This document shows, one piece after another, positions 1-16,900 of a DNA stretch of 64,000 nt. The position numbers were made by a program, and so were the translations under genes. Source of the DNA: Arenicola marina. Taxonomy: Eukaryota > Annelida > Polychaeta > Arenicolidae. The stretch lies in NCBI GenBank assembly GCA_964019135.1, contig OZ025249.1:32005759-32069758 (forward strand), written 5' to 3'. The notes beneath the pieces were generated by a model. It searched no databases, was not told the DNA's origin, and saw only the letters and a list, made by a program, of their open reading frames with translations. How positions within the stretch are numbered: the stretch's first letter is position 1; each line of letters opens with the position of its first letter.

Positions 1-218
1 CACAGACGCCAGTAGGGAGTCGACTGTGGCATGTGTTGAAAAGCGCATGCGTACTATCAATTCTATATGCGTTGTTCTATATTCTGCCATCAAGAACATG
101 TGTCAACTCCCAAGTTGTTTTGGTTATATTTTAGCGAAGAATTGTTGGAGCATACGTTTTATCCCGATCAACCGCCATTCTTATCCTCGAGCAGCCATGT
201 TAAGTATGGACTATTTAG

Positions 219-470
219 AGCATGGGGGTAAATTGAGCATGGTATAATTCCAGTCTGCATCTAGCGGTCTGAGATTACCCCGGTCTGGGTTTGTCTCTAC
301 ATAGCCTGTACTAAGATATGTCATTGGTGACATAACTAGCCCTGTAACATGGCCCACGGGTCGCAGGGCGGACCGGAGGTCTGCGGCCGGTAGTACTAAG
401 CATGGGGTAAATTGAGCATGGTATAATTCCAGCCCGACGGTAGCGGTCTAAGATTACCACGGTCTAGGTT
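219..470. repeat. Dispersed direct repeat, two copies of about 72 bp
   Basis: A block at 219-291 recurs at 399-470, about 180 bp downstream. Both copies contain TAAATTGAGCATGGTATAAT followed by AGCGGTCT and GATTACC. They differ by scattered substitutions and one single-base length change in a G run. The rest of 1-490 shows nothing recognisable. This could be the edge of a longer tandem or of a mobile element, but no ends can be seen. Confidence 0.75.
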
Positions 471-490
471 TTTTCTGACGTGAGTAAAAC

Positions 491-2402
491 GAGCTGAGCA
501 TTGCGTCTCGGCGGCTGAGCATTGCGTCTCGGCGGCTGAATATTGCGTCTCGGCGGCTGAGCATTGCGCCTGAGCATTGCGTCTCGGCGGCTGAGCATTG
601 CGCCTGAGCATTGCGTCTCGGCGGCTGAGCATTGCGCCTGAGCATTGCGTCTCGGCGGCTGAGCATTGCGCCTGAGCATTGCGTCTCGGCGGCTGAGCAT
701 TGCGTCTCGGCGCCTGAGCATTGCGTCTCGGCGGCTGAGCATTGCGTCTCGGCGCCTGAGCATTGCGTCTCGGCGGCTGAGCATTGCGCCTGAGCATTGC
801 GTCTCGGCGGCTGAGCATTGCGCCTGAGCATTGCGTCTCGGCGGCTGAGCATTGCGTCTCGGCGGCTGAGCAATGCGTCTCGGCGGCTGAACATTGTGCC
901 TCAGCGGCTGAGCATTGCGCCTCGGCGGCTGAATATTGCGTCTCGGCGGCTGAATATTGCGTCTCGGCGGCTGAGCATTGCGCCTGAGCATTGCGTCTCG
1001 GCGGCTGAGCATTGCGCCTGAGCATTGCGTCTCGGCGGCTGAGCATTGCGTCTCGGCGGCTGAGCATGTGCCTCAGCGGCTGAGCATTGCGCCTCGGCGG
1101 CTGAGCATTGTGCCTCAGCGGCTGAGCATTGCGTCTCGGCGGCTGAGCATTGCGTCTCGGCGGCTGAGCATTGCGCCTCGGCGGCTGAGCATTGTGCCTC
1201 AGCGGCTGAGCATTGCGTCTCGGCGGCTGAGCATTGCGTCTCGGCGGCTGAGCATTGCGCCTCGGCGGCTGAATATTGCGTCTCGGCGGCTGAATATTGC
1301 GTCTCGGCGGCTGAGCATTGCGCCTGAGCATTGCGTCTCGGCGGCTGAGCATTGCGCCTGAGCATTGCGTCTCGGCGGCTGAGCAGTGCGTCTCGGCGGC
1401 TGAGCATTGCGCCTGAGCATTGCGTCTCGGCGGCTGAGCATTGCGTCTCGGCGGCTGAGCATTGCGTCTCGGCGGCTGAGCATTGCGCCTCGGCGGCTGA
1501 GCATTGCGCCTCGGCGGCTGAGCATTGCGCCTCGGCGGCTGAGCATTGTGCCTCAGCGGCTGAGCATTGCGCCTCGGCGGCTGAATATTGCGTCTCGGCG
1601 GCTGAATATTGCGTCTCGGCGGCTGAGCATTGCGCCTGAGCATTGCGTCTCGGCGGCTGAGCATTGCGCCTGAGCATTGCGTCTCGGCGGCTGAGCATTG
1701 CGTCTCGGCGGCTGAGCATGTGCCTCAGCGGCTGAGCATTGCGCCTCGGCGGCTGAGCATTGTGCCTCAGCGGCTGAGCATTGCGTCTCGGCGGCCGAGC
1801 ATTGCGCCTGAGCATTGCGTCTCGGCGGCTGAGCATTGCGTCTCGGCGGCTGAGCATTGCGTCTCGGCGGCTGAGCATTGCGCCTCGGCGGCTGAGCATT
1901 GCGCCTCGGCGGCTGAGCATTGTGCCTCAGCGGCTGAGCATTGCGCCTCGGCGGCTGAATATTGCGTCTCGGCGGCTGAATATTGCGTCTCGGCGGCTGA
2001 GCATTGCGCCTGAGCATTGCGTCTCGGCGGCTGAGCATTGCGCCTGAGCATTGCGTCTCGGCGGCTGAGCATTGCGCCTGAGCATTGCGTCTCGGCGGCT
2101 GAGCATTGCGTCTCGGCGGCTGAGCATGTGCCTCAGCGGCTGAGCATTGCGTCTCGGCGGCTGAGCATTGCGCCTGAGCATTGCGTCTCGGCGGCTGAGC
2201 ATTGCGTCTCGGCGGCTGAGCATTGCGCCTCGGCGGCTGAGCATTGCGCCTCAGCGGCTGAGCATTGCGTCTCGGCGGCTGAGCATTGCGCCTCGGCGGC
2301 TGAGCATTGCGCCTCGGCGGCTGAGCATTGCGCCTCGGCGGGTGAGCATTGTGCCTCAGCGGCTGAGCATTGCGTCTCGGCGGCTGAGCATTGCGCCTCG
2401 GC
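491..2402. repeat. GC-rich minisatellite, 21-bp unit with 13-bp short variants
   Basis: About 95 units built on CTCGGCGGCTGAGCATTGCG. Full units are 21 bp. A frequent short form (GCATTGCGCCTGA) lacks 8 bp. Variant bases (GCGCCTC, GTGCCTCAG, GAATATT) recur in the same order, for example the double GAATATT block near 930, 1270, 1580 and 1950, which indicates higher-order duplication of roughly 310-370 bp blocks. The unit has no stop in several frames, so long apparent open frames on both strands are artefacts. It is CpG-rich. Confidence 0.95.
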
Positions 2403-2988
2403 TGTCCCAGTCATGTGTGCCGGGGCGGCCGCTGTCCCAGTCAGGTGTGCCGGGGCGGCCGCTGTGCCAGTCAGGTGTGCGGGGCAGCCGCTGTCCCAGT
2501 CAGGTGTGCCGGGGCGGCCGCTGTCCCAGTCAGGTGTGCCGGGGCGGCCGCTGTCCCAGTCAGGCGTGCCCGGGGCGGCCGCTGTCCCAGTCAGGCGTGC
2601 CCGGGGCGGCCGCTGTCCCAGTCAGGCGTGCCCGGGGGGGCCGCTGTCCCAGTCAGGTGTCCTAGCTGGGGCGGCCGCTGTCCCAGTCAGGTGTGCCTGG
2701 GCTGCCGCTGTCCCAGGCAGGTGTGCCGGGGCGGCCGCTGTCCCAGTCAGGTGTGCGGGGGCGGCCGCTGTCCCAGTCAGGTGTGCGGGGCGGCCGCTCT
2801 CCCAGTCAGGTGTGCGGGGGCGGCCGCTGTCCCTGTCAGGTGTGCCGGGGCGGCCGCTGTCCCAGTCAGGTGTGCCGGGGCGGCCGCTGTCCCAGTCAGG
2901 TGTGCGGGGACGGCCGCTGTCCCAGTCAGGTGTGCCGGGACGGCCGCTGTCCCAGTCAGGTGTGTTGGGGCGGCCGCTGTCCCAGTCC
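2401..2988. repeat. Minisatellite, 30-bp unit with a NotI site in most units
   Basis: About 20 units of 30 bp, with core GCTGTCCCAGTCAGGTGTGC followed by a G run and CGGCC. Unit junctions form GCGGCCGC. The array starts exactly where the 21-bp array stops, with no spacer. Unit lengths vary by 1-3 bp in the G run. It is open in several frames because the unit lacks stops, and there is no sign that it is a gene. Confidence 0.93.
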
Positions 2989-3400
2989 TACTGCCAGCTA
3001 CTGAATGGATCTCGCCGACGAAGAGTAATCAGAAGAGTAATCAGATGTTACAGGCAGACGCCAAAGTGACGGACGCAATGGAGCCAGCATCAGTTCTGAG
3101 GGAAGATCCAGAGGGGGAGTGTCCCGGGGGTCCGAATCCGTGCCCCATTTGAGGAAGAATGCCCTTTTGTCAATGCCAAATGTAGCCCATCTGAGGCGTG
3201 GACCCCCCCCCCCCCAACCCTCTCAGAGCCGTTCGTCAAAACAATAGTGGACCCCCACCCGGTTGTCAATTTGTTGGACAATTTATCGGCGTTTTTTCAG
3301 TCCCCCTTCCCCGTTCGCAAGTTACCAGTGGACCCCTCCCATTTCCCCCTTATATAAAATATATGATATTGAGACCCTCTCCGCTCCATGTGTTCGTACG
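2989..3400. other. Intergenic stretch without recognisable gene
   Basis: Single-copy sequence with a C14 run near 3207-3220 and a second pyrimidine-rich patch near 3300-3345. No conserved protein, RNA or repeat was recognised on either strand. Confidence 0.6.
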
Positions 3401-3852
3401 CAGGGTTCATACAGGCAAGGCTCCATCAAATTCAAGCCTTTTTAAGGCAAGTACTAGAAAAATCCTTTTTTTTCCAGGACACTTTTTACCTTTTCTGGTT
3501 AAGCATACAAATTGCAAAACTTGGGGCTAAATTTTATGCATAAAATTTTGATATGCGGAAATAAGTGTGCACGTTTATTTATTACCAGCCAACAGCATTT
3601 ATTGCATTTACAGCATTTAATCACCTTACTTTTATTAATTGCTACTTCTTCAATTCAGCCAGCTTTTGTTCGATTTCTTCTTGGGTTTTGCCAGTGCCAA
3701 GTCTAGTTTGAAATCAAGCACTTTTCATTGCAACTGCCCTATTTTCAAGCCAATTCAAGTACATTGGATCGACCTCAAGGCCCATTTCTGTTTTAATGAC
3801 CTTTTCCAGGCACCAGTCAAATTCAAGCACTTTTCAAGCCTGTGCGCCCATC
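3401..3852. mobile_element. Probable non-autonomous DNA transposon (hAT-like MITE)
   Basis: The left end reads CAGGGTTCATACAGGCAAGG. The right end, read in reverse complement, is GATGGGCGCACAGGCTTG. The two match at about 11 of 15 positions as a degenerate terminal inverted repeat. The interior repeats TTCAAGCACTTTTCAAG-like words on both sides, typical of a widespread animal hAT-type MITE known to me from memory. Short CGTACG words flank both ends and may be remnants of a target duplication. No transposase is present. Confidence 0.45.
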
Positions 3853-6250
3853 GCGTACGGTGCCATTATGATAGATACAGGGGCGGCATTTCCGCATGGG
3901 GGGGATTTTCGACTGCGACACCGAGTCTGGGAACCCAAGAAGTCGTTTTGCGGCAGGCAGGGTTTGAGGACAGGTGATGGGCGGCCCTCCCCACTCCCTG
4001 TAATCACTTATCTTAGCGTTGTTCTTAACCATAATGGATAGTGGGTTTTTTTCCTTGTGAGTTTAGAAATGTGTGTGTGGGGGGTGGGGGGGGGGGTACA
4101 GGAACAGTTCAAAGTATAAGAACATTTTCATTAATGATAACGACCCTTCGGCCAGTCATCTAAAATGTCAAGGGGGCGGTGATCACCCCCCAATGGCTGA
4201 ATCTGCGCTAACCATATAGATATACCGGGAAGTCTTTGTCATGGATTGTTTAAGTCGACGTTTGACGGAGGATGCTGCTTCGGTGGGCAACTCTACCGAA
4301 AGAGGACCAGTAGTCGTTTTACATATGGACTTCACACTGTCCTTGCGTCGTCATTTCTATACACGGGATGATCAAATTTTGTACATAAACTAGAAATTTG
4401 CCTCGTGTTAATTATAAGATATTTTACCAACATATTCCTAACGTGTTGAGATATGTTTGTCTGTAGGACATATATTACTGTAAAATGTAAATTTAACTTG
4501 TATCTGAAGACTCATCTTATACACATGTTACCAATATTATACCCGTAGTTATTGTCTGATCTGTAGCTTTCAGGGAATCTTGGCAGCAAGACACTACCTT
4601 AGGAATCTATTTCTCAACAAGAACACTACAATGGCACTGATATCGCAGACAAAATGTAGATGAGCATGTAGCTCGGACAGTTAGTGTTTATATACCACAG
4701 CAAGATAGCAATCCAGGGACATGATCTGGAAAACAGTAAAATATAGGATTTATATGACTTTGGACCCAAATATACAAAAGTCCCATAATATTATAGTAAA
4801 TCTAGATCTGGAAGCCATGTAAATAGAGCGTGCATTAATTAAATGAACGGATCCAGCCTTTATCATTAAGACCCAGATTAGACGAGAAAACAAGCGTAAC
4901 CAGAGGTTTTCTCAGGTCGTCAAAGAGTGTTCAAGCTATTTTCCCCGACCCATTCGTTCACGAACAAATCAGACTACCACTAGAGACCTTCTGGCATATT
5001 GAGACAATTATGTAAAAAAACAGAGACAAGAGACTATCATACATTTGCTCCACGCTTTTAATATTCCATCTTTCTACATTCATAAACGCCACAGAGAAGC
5101 AAAACTGTACAGCGTACACCATATCTACAAATCTTTGAAATTATAGGAAACTCAATTAATATACATGTATGTATACAATTATGAAATCTACAGGATGACT
5201 AGGAACGAGAAAAGTATCGCACCCATAAATATTAACCTCGGATCGTCGTGAAGTCCATGTAAAAATCTTTCTTTCATCTATCGTGAGCGGAGTAATCCGT
5301 GATCTCTTGCACGTTAAGGGGAGATATCAAATCAAAATGCCAACATTTACATGCCGAAGATTTCTACTTAGCGGGCCTCAGCGGGTTCACGCTATTCCAC
5401 GTACATGGGAAGCGTCTTGATCAACATGGACATAAAATGTTCTCGTTATAACATCATTAATCCACACAGACTTCGGAACGCGTGGCGAGACAAAGATAGA
5501 CGCTGCATGGTACAGATACAGTAATAACAAGACGATTCCTTGAAGTCGACGAAAAAGGGCTGCGCTATATTTACTTCTAGTGTTACACTTGAATATTGGG
5601 ACTCCAAATGATGATTGCAAGGATTCTATAATGAGTGATGAGCACATCACGTCAAAATGTTACTTAGTACTGACCGGTGACAGTCCACGCTTACCATTGT
5701 TATAGTCCTAGGGGGCGACAACGGTTACATAATGATCACCCTTGTTATATCCAAAGACCTTTATATACACATAATATCCGTTACACGGGGTTGGTCGAGA
5801 AATCCTACAATTCTGACCAGGGGTGCCAGCGTTTCTTGCGTCAGTCCCTACACATACTAGCTCTTATGTACTGTACTTCTATACATTCACTTTCACAACA
5901 TTCACTAGTACGTAAGCCTATTACGCAGCCAATATACATGATCCGCAGTGTAACAACAGTGACGTCATATACATCAGCACTTTACAATTGGAATGCGTCA
6001 ATGAGTATCGCGCTGGTCAGAACGCGTCGGTGAACCGTTTCTAGGTCAAAGTCACCCAGGTGGTAACAAGCGCACGAAATAATATGATATGCTACCGAAG
6101 CAACAGCAAACATAACGAATCTTTCTCAATTCAGTTATGTTCCTCATAGTCTAAAATGAAATAATTTGTAACTGTTACCATTTTGTTGTCTTAGTTTAAC
6201 GTTGTTTAGACCGGTATTCTAAGATCGCACTCTTTACAAACGGACTGGCT
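3853..6250. other. Intergenic region 3' of ATP6V0B, no gene recognised
   Basis: AT-rich single-copy sequence with scattered short open frames, none longer than about 120 codons and none with a protein pattern I recognise. A G run lies near 4079-4097. I looked for coding exons with splice signals on both strands and found none that I can support. Confidence 0.5.
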
Positions 6251-6255
6251 TTAAT
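6250..6255 (-). terminator. Possible polyadenylation signal of ATP6V0B
   Basis: ATTAAA on the minus strand (TTTAAT on the plus strand), about 205 bp beyond the ATP6V0B stop codon. It is the nearest variant poly(A) signal I saw. No AATAAA lies closer. The hexamer alone is weak evidence. Confidence 0.3.
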
Positions 6256-6335
6256 CCACAGCGGACGTCTGAGCACGGGGTCAGCGGGGGGCGGAAGGCG
6301 GGGTACAGTCTGGCAGCTTACACCTTGAATCGACT

Positions 6336-6432
6336 CGAGGGTAGAGATACTCCAGGCAGAGATACTCCAGGGTAGAGACACTCCAGGGTAGAGACACTCC
6401 AGAGTAGAGATACTCCAGGGTAGAGATACTAA
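6336..6432. repeat. Short 16-bp tandem repeat in the ATP6V0B 3' UTR region
   Basis: About six copies of AGAGATACTCCAGGGT, with alternating GATACTCC and GACACTCC forms. The array ends only 26 bp beyond the stop codon of ATP6V0B, so it is likely to be transcribed as part of the 3' UTR. Confidence 0.85.
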
Positions 6433-6458
6433 GGGTGTTCCTCTTTCACAGCTTGCGG

Positions 6459-10645
<4,187 letters not shown>

Positions 10646-10693
10646 CTTTATGGTAAACACAAAATTCTATCTGGTTTCATAAATTTGCAGCCA

Positions 10694-10702
10694 TCATGTG
10701 AC
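10694..10702. promoter_or_regulatory. MiT/TFE-like box (TCATGTGAC)
   Basis: TCATGTGAC lies 49 bp upstream of the ATP6V0B start codon. It contains the M-box TCATGTG and resembles the CLEAR element GTCACGTGAC through which TFEB/MITF control lysosomal and V-ATPase genes in vertebrates. Binding in this animal is inference. Confidence 0.4.
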
Positions 10703-10754
10703 GTCTCGTCTCGTGCGGGTCGAGAAAGCGAACGAGACTTCCGCAGGCGCCCAG

Positions 10755-10765
10755 TGCGCATGCGC
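10755..10765. promoter_or_regulatory. NRF1-type palindrome (TGCGCATGCGC)
   Basis: TGCGCATGCGC, extended by GCA, fits the NRF1 consensus and sits in the middle of the bidirectional promoter. NRF1 sites are typical of CpG-rich housekeeping promoters in animals. Confidence 0.55.
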
Positions 10766-10935
10766 GCAGTTGTCGACTGCTTTGAAAGTTTGGCGAGCGG
10801 AGTTGGAGCTACGAAGAGGAATAAGAGGCTATATCACGGCAGTAACGATGATACCCAAGGAATAACTTCGATTCGAATGTTGGATTATATGTCCCAGTGT
10901 TATGCATATGGTGTGGGGAGTGATCTAAAGGGGAA

Positions 10936-10954
10936 ATGGCCCGTGTCAATGCAG
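10936..10954 (+). CDS. EH-domain gene exon 1 (start)
   Basis: The ATG in GAAATGG context encodes MARVNA, then the GTAAGC donor follows in phase 1. The same reading frame has a TGA at 10919-10921. The exon is very short, so the call depends on the perfect phase match with exon 2 and on its position opposite ATP6V0B. Confidence 0.7.
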
Positions 10955-13900
10955 GTAAGCATCCTGTTTACGTTTGGCGCCCACCTGTCGCTGGCTCAGG
11001 TGGACGATCTCTGTGAAGTCTTGATTGGAATTACCTGAGTTCTCAAACGGCAATGCCTTCTCCGTTGAAGCACGGAAATCTCAACGCATGGCCGTCTGAT
11101 TAGGCATCAGTCGTTGGACCTATCTTGTTTTGTCAATTAGATGGCGTTATTCGTGGTTTTCTAGCGAGATAAGAACTCAACTTATTAATAACTGGCTGTC
11201 TGTGTATACTGGCCTTGGCCATGGCAGGTATTGCGAACCCGCTCATCGAAGCGATAATGCTACGCAGGTCATAATCGTGTTTATTTTTTTTCTTCTGTAG
11301 CGTTTGGCAGGTTTGAATGCCATAAATTTGTATTTGTTACCAAATGAATATAACTCCGTGTTTTAGAAATGTGCATGGTTTGGTGATATATATTTCCATT
11401 ATGTCCAATAACAGTCTATTTTTGTGTTGAAGGTTTACAAAGAGGGCACCAGGCTAGTTCTATGGATTGGCCTGATGTGACAGCTGAAGAGAGAATTCGT
11501 CATGAAATCCTCTTTTTTAGCCAAGGTCCCATTGAAGGATTATTACCAGGTATTTCATACAACTGATAATACTAGCGCTGCTAAGCCAGAATTACTTGCG
11601 TCGGGACATACATGGCTAATGAATTAATCTGCAGACGTTGAAAGGTGGGCAGGGATGGGTATCCACAATTACTCATGCCTCCATAAGAGGTAACATTGAC
11701 TGCATGGTTAAGCCCTATTGGAGTCATTCTCTCTGGTATAACACTATTGCTCAAAGGGACGGGTCTATGATAAGGAAAGACTTAATTACGAGTGTCGGAG
11801 AGGGAGGGTACGTGGGTGGGTGTAACTTAGGGAGTCTTGCGACCGGTGCAGGGTGAGGTTCGAAATTCTTGCGACCGGGATGGAGTTAGGGTTTGGCAGA
11901 CTTTGAAAGTCCTTGACATCTACTTGCTTGAGGTGAGGAGGGAGAGTGTTCACCCCCACCCCCTTGTGTCCGTCCCCAGCTTGTTAATATCATATCATCG
12001 CAGGGCCCGTTACATTTGACTCCATTTGAAAGGACCGTAATTATCACTGCTCTGTACAAAGCATTGGTTGCCTCCTTTGGCAATTTTAACCTGTACGGTC
12101 ACATCACGTCAATGGAGACGGTCAAGGGAGATCGAGGGTCTCCATGCAGGGGTAGCCTCTTACTCTTTTCGAAGCATGGTAGGCCTATGGAAATATAGAC
12201 ATTCGCACAGTGGGACACGAACCCCGGAACTCCGACACGGTGGCTGGTCTGGAAGAGCCTTCTCGACAAGGCATAACGGGGTAACCACCAGACCATTCAG
12301 GTGACCCTGTGGGAGTCCTTAATCCATTCATCAATCCAAAGAGTCGGCCGGGCGGCACTAAATCTATAGGCGTTTTTTGTGCGGTAGTTTGTCGGAGTGC
12401 AATAAATGAGCGCTTCTATACATAGCTGAAACATAGTTCAATTCGCAAGCCAGTTCCTTGGCCTACATACATATATTGTAACCATAAGCGGTTAGGACTC
12501 TGTGATCGTGACATATGTGAGCCTTAGCACATGGTCCACCCTACAGTTGAGACGGAATGAACTGTAGGGAGTTTTTTGGCCCACATGACATGGCTATTTG
12601 TTAGCATTTAAGCAGGGCGTTGTTCATGTATTGTTGGTATAAGGGTTCTTTGGTCTAGTTGCACGACACAGCCAGCAGCCCTCGGACACTTTGAGAAGCG
12701 CTTGGTTCGCTCGCGGCGATATTTCTCAGTGCTATTCGCTGGGTCCGTGAATCTGCCGTCACCTTTCTCACTGGTATGTCTGACTGACATCCATACTTGG
12801 CGCGGTGGGTGGCTGAGTGTGAACACCGCACATATGTGACAAAAACCTCGAAGGGCGGCCACCCGTCCCAGTCAGTACATCAATTACATGCATACCCTAA
12901 GACTATACAATACGCGTTGCAAGTTGCAAAGTACGGGACAGCAATTTCGAAGCCAAAACTGTTCGGGACGACGTTGGCCCCGTAAATAAAAGCGCCCCAC
13001 CCCTGTAAAAAACATGTTCAGGAATGAGACTTGTCTACTATGTGATAGGGCAAATACGATTTTCGTGCGTTTCTCCGCCGCCGCCCCTTTCCCTAAACCC
13101 TGGATCCGTCTCCGTGTTTTTGTCGACAAAGACATGTAATTTGATTAGATGGATGGTGTAGTATCAGGTCTTCCCTTACCTATAAGCCAGGCTCCCGTAT
13201 ATGATCAGTCAACGATGGTACAGGCATGATGAACATAAAATGATCAATGTATTAAGAAAGAACATTTAGCGACTTGGTGTTTTGCCGACTGCGCAGTTGC
13301 TGGTGTGGGGGTTCGAGCCCCATCTGGGCAAAGACCTCTCAGGATGACTAGTTTTCCTATGAAAAAGAGCCTGGACTAGACGAACATGGCGTCTTGCTAT
13401 AATGGCTCCATTAAACTTGTTGTTGAGCCGTCTAAATGACACTTCAAATTTATCGTATTTCTTGTCTTTTTTGAAGTACTTCATGGGTAATTGGATCAAT
13501 AGTTAATCGTTGTGATGATGGTCATTTCTTTCAGGGGATCAGGCTCGCGAGCTGTTTCTCCGGTCCGGACTACCACTAACCACGCTGAGCCAAGTATGGT
13601 AAGTCATCGTTACAGCATTGGATTTGATACCGCATTCTCGTCAAATATTGTTACCGTCTGTGTGCATGTATGTCCCCGTAGTCTCGGTCCAGAGCTCCGC
13701 CGTTTTGCCTTTCCCCCTCTCTAGACATGGACAACCCTTTATTATTCTTAATGCAATATTCTCACTCCTGCTTTTCGTGAAGACTGGACACCACCCCCCC
13801 CCCCACCATATTGACGGGGTAATGGTGCTCGGTTGATCACTTCGCCTCAGCGTTCCGTGGTTGGTTATTTATGGAGTGTATACAGTGTTCGCTGATTTGT

Positions 13901-16900
13901 ATGTTAAGAACGCATCGTCAGCAATAGGACAAAAGAAAATAAGAGACAGCAACCAACGCGGCTCTTCTGTAAACTAGAGCCCGCCAGCTGTATCCACGCG
14001 ACAGATGGCCCCGGGATCGATGCTTCGGCCCCGTGCATTAATGTCAACTTTGTAACAGCGGGGATTTGAACCCACGACTACGTACACAGGGCTGGCTTAC
14101 AAGACAAAGGGCCAGATCAGGTCAAACAGTTGTCCAACGTCGGGCCATCTCACCATATGTATAGCGTCAACGTATGTCGCGGCTGGACATTTGTACAACG
14201 ACGAGCAGATACATGCATGTATAGCATGCGTTACACACACGGCGTGATTTGGGGTTTGCGATCGGTTCCCTTCGACTACAGGTATCAACCGCCTATCAGA
14301 AACAGCACTGCCTATCGATCTTCCAGCGCTGTGAATCGTTGTTATCGGTTTATCGATCGCCGATCATTGCCAGGAAAGTAAAATAGGAGCTGGGGAGAAA
14401 TGTAGAGAGAGGGAGTGAGAGAGAGGGGTAGGGGCGGGGGGACACATCACATTCATTGTATTTCCGTAGTCTTGTGTACACATAAATATATATCAATTTG
14501 GCCATTGATTAATGTTTCGTCTGGGTAAATCCTTGGATTGAATAGAGAAATAAAAAATATCTATGATGCAGGCAGACACTGCAGTAAATATTAGATATAC
14601 ATACGCTACATTATATCGGCAACTCGTGGTAGGCGCGGAGAAACCCATGCCTCACCGGGCCAGGAGCCAAATCAAAGCTTGCAGTCTACCTACGTTACCT
14701 TGTAGACGGATTTACAGTGGCGTCCTGTGGACAAGTGGCGTGTTGTTGGTGGTCAGATACATTCCGCAGAGATTATACCAGCCATTCTGTTTAGATGTAT
14801 ACAGATACACACATCACATGACATAGAACAATTCCAACGTAACGATATTGTTACTCACGCCTCCTTTGTGTGAAAGATACTGCCATATTTAAAAATATTA
14901 TCCTCCCCTCCCATCTCCCACACACCCAATCATGCAACGGAGGGGGGGGGGGGGCGGAGGGCGGCTACTGTTATCCTACCCGAACATGATTGGTTGCTTG
15001 GTTGTATATTCAGGACACTTTAACAACTTTTGGTCATATTGCTTCAATGGTAGAGGAAAGGGAGAGTGGAGCCATGTCCCCGGCGGTAACCCCCTACTCT
15101 TTGCGAAGAAGGACATGGAATCCTTATCCTGCGACCACACAGACATGGCCACAGCGGGGCTCGAACCACCGATCCACGTGCCATTAGGCTCTCAGGAGGG
15201 CAGAAACCTCAAGGCGAGCGCTCTAACCCACTGAGCTACCGGGCCGGCCCCACACGAAGATGATGAATTGCGAACCGTCCAGGTGTATATATATGACGAT
15301 ACCGTTCATGCGGTAGTGGCTCAGCAGTTCGGTCATTTACACTGTCAATGATGGGAAGAAAGCATGGCAACATTTTCTGTCGCACCTGAAAGGTCACTAG
15401 GTCGTCGCGTGCATATGTAACACTGATTGTAGTTTAAGGGTAAACAGATATCATAGATTTCGGTAAACCGGGAGTCCAGGTAATCTCGAGTGAATTCTAG
15501 CGACTTTATCTAATTGTGACTACATGTAATGTCTCCTTACTACATAGAATGAAATGTTGGTGTTTGCGACCGATGTTGTGCACATGAGGGCTAAATTGTT
15601 TCAACAAACTTCCCGGGACAATAAATTGAATGATTTGAAACTTTCGCAGATGCAGGTACTACGGTTCGTACCTGCAGCTCAGCCTGCTTGCCACCTGAGC
15701 CAGGGAGGACCCTCATGTCCTCACTGAGTAAGGCATAGTACCTCAGTCGATTACGCGCTGAGCTCCAGAGAGACTGAATCCCCGGGTCTGAGGGGACTGG
15801 TCGCATATCTTTAACTTCATCGTCCAGGGGGCCCTGTTTAGCCCGTGTTTGCCCACATGTAGCCGGAAGCCCCGCTTGACTCACCATCCATCACCGTTGC
15901 TGTGGACTGTCGCCATGACGCGGACGTCTTCACGACCGTCATGATCCCCCCAGCGTCCCCCAAGGGGGCAGCACCTTGCAGTGACACCTTCACCAGCCAC
16001 CACCTGTCGTTCCCCGGCTGGTTTTCGCACGCGTCTCCAGACTTACACCCTGATCGCAAATTTGTAGTTGGGTCCCACTGTTGACTGTTTGAAAGGAGGC
16101 CGCGTGTTGTTTTTTGGTCGACTGCCAGGTGAATCTGCTGCCGAAACGAGACAGAATGAAAAGAAAGAAACAATCGACATTGACAAGAAATATAAATCAA
16201 AGCGGCATAAAAAAGGGCAGGCAATTAACAAACCAATTAGGTGCGCATGGGTTTAATAAATTTACCATTGACACCGATCCGTGGAATATAGCTTACTTTA
16301 TATTGGTACTTTAATCTAGCTTGATGGCCAATTCGTATAATTTTTACGATTGTGAAAAATAGTAATACATTTTTGTCACCATAAAAATAAGTAACTCGTA
16401 AACTGCGTATCTTGCAAAACAGTAAGTTATCCAGCAACAACAACAGGTCCTAACGTAGTCGGAACATGTACGTCTGGCCTACCATGGTCAGCTCAATGGC
16501 GACACACGTTATGAGTGGACCAGCTTACCAATTATCCGGAATGTCACATAATGATGCTGTGGCGATCTGTTGTTCTCTCTGGTCACATCCTACAGAACAG
16601 CAAATAGAATCTGAATGCAGATATAGAATCCTCTACAATGTACACACATTTGCTTTGTTGACATTCGATCGTGAAACTTTCTTGATATCGAACGAGAGGC
16701 TGACCCTTGACCCCGAATGGGGTTTAATCACGTATGGCGAATCGGGGGCACCCATGTCACAGGTCATCATTTATACATCGGTGTTATTATAAGTACCAAG
16801 CTTGCTGGCATAAGCATTGTACAACCGCTGCGGCTGTCTGCACACGTGGGTTCTGAAAGCATATATAGAAGTGACACCTTCATATACATAAAACTAATGC

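Larger units (their letters stand above)
10646..10935. promoter_or_regulatory. Bidirectional promoter between ATP6V0B and the EH-domain gene
   Basis: 290 bp separate the two start codons. The interval is locally CpG-rich (10700-10810) against AT-rich surroundings. It contains an NRF1-type palindrome and an M-box/CLEAR-like site. An in-frame stop at 10919-10921 precedes the plus-strand ATG, so the start there is not an internal methionine of a longer frame. Confidence 0.7.

Noticed and set aside
491-2402. Several long overlapping open frames on both strands
   Set aside because: They are produced by the stop-free 21-bp unit and shift among frames wherever the 13-bp short units occur.
11635-11689. 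Exon-like segment (CTGCAG acceptor, GTAACA donor, open frame) after exon 2 of the EH gene
   Set aside because: Exon 2 joins exon 3 at 13535 directly in phase and restores the GDQAR EH motif. Including this segment would break the phase and interrupt the EH domain.
13267-13335. Functional tRNA gene
   Set aside because: Only a B box and T arm are clear. No complete cloverleaf or usable A box can be drawn.
15838-16224. 128-codon minus-strand frame with a tryptophan-containing stretch
   Set aside because: I considered an extracellular-domain exon, but no family motif or cysteine pattern could be named.
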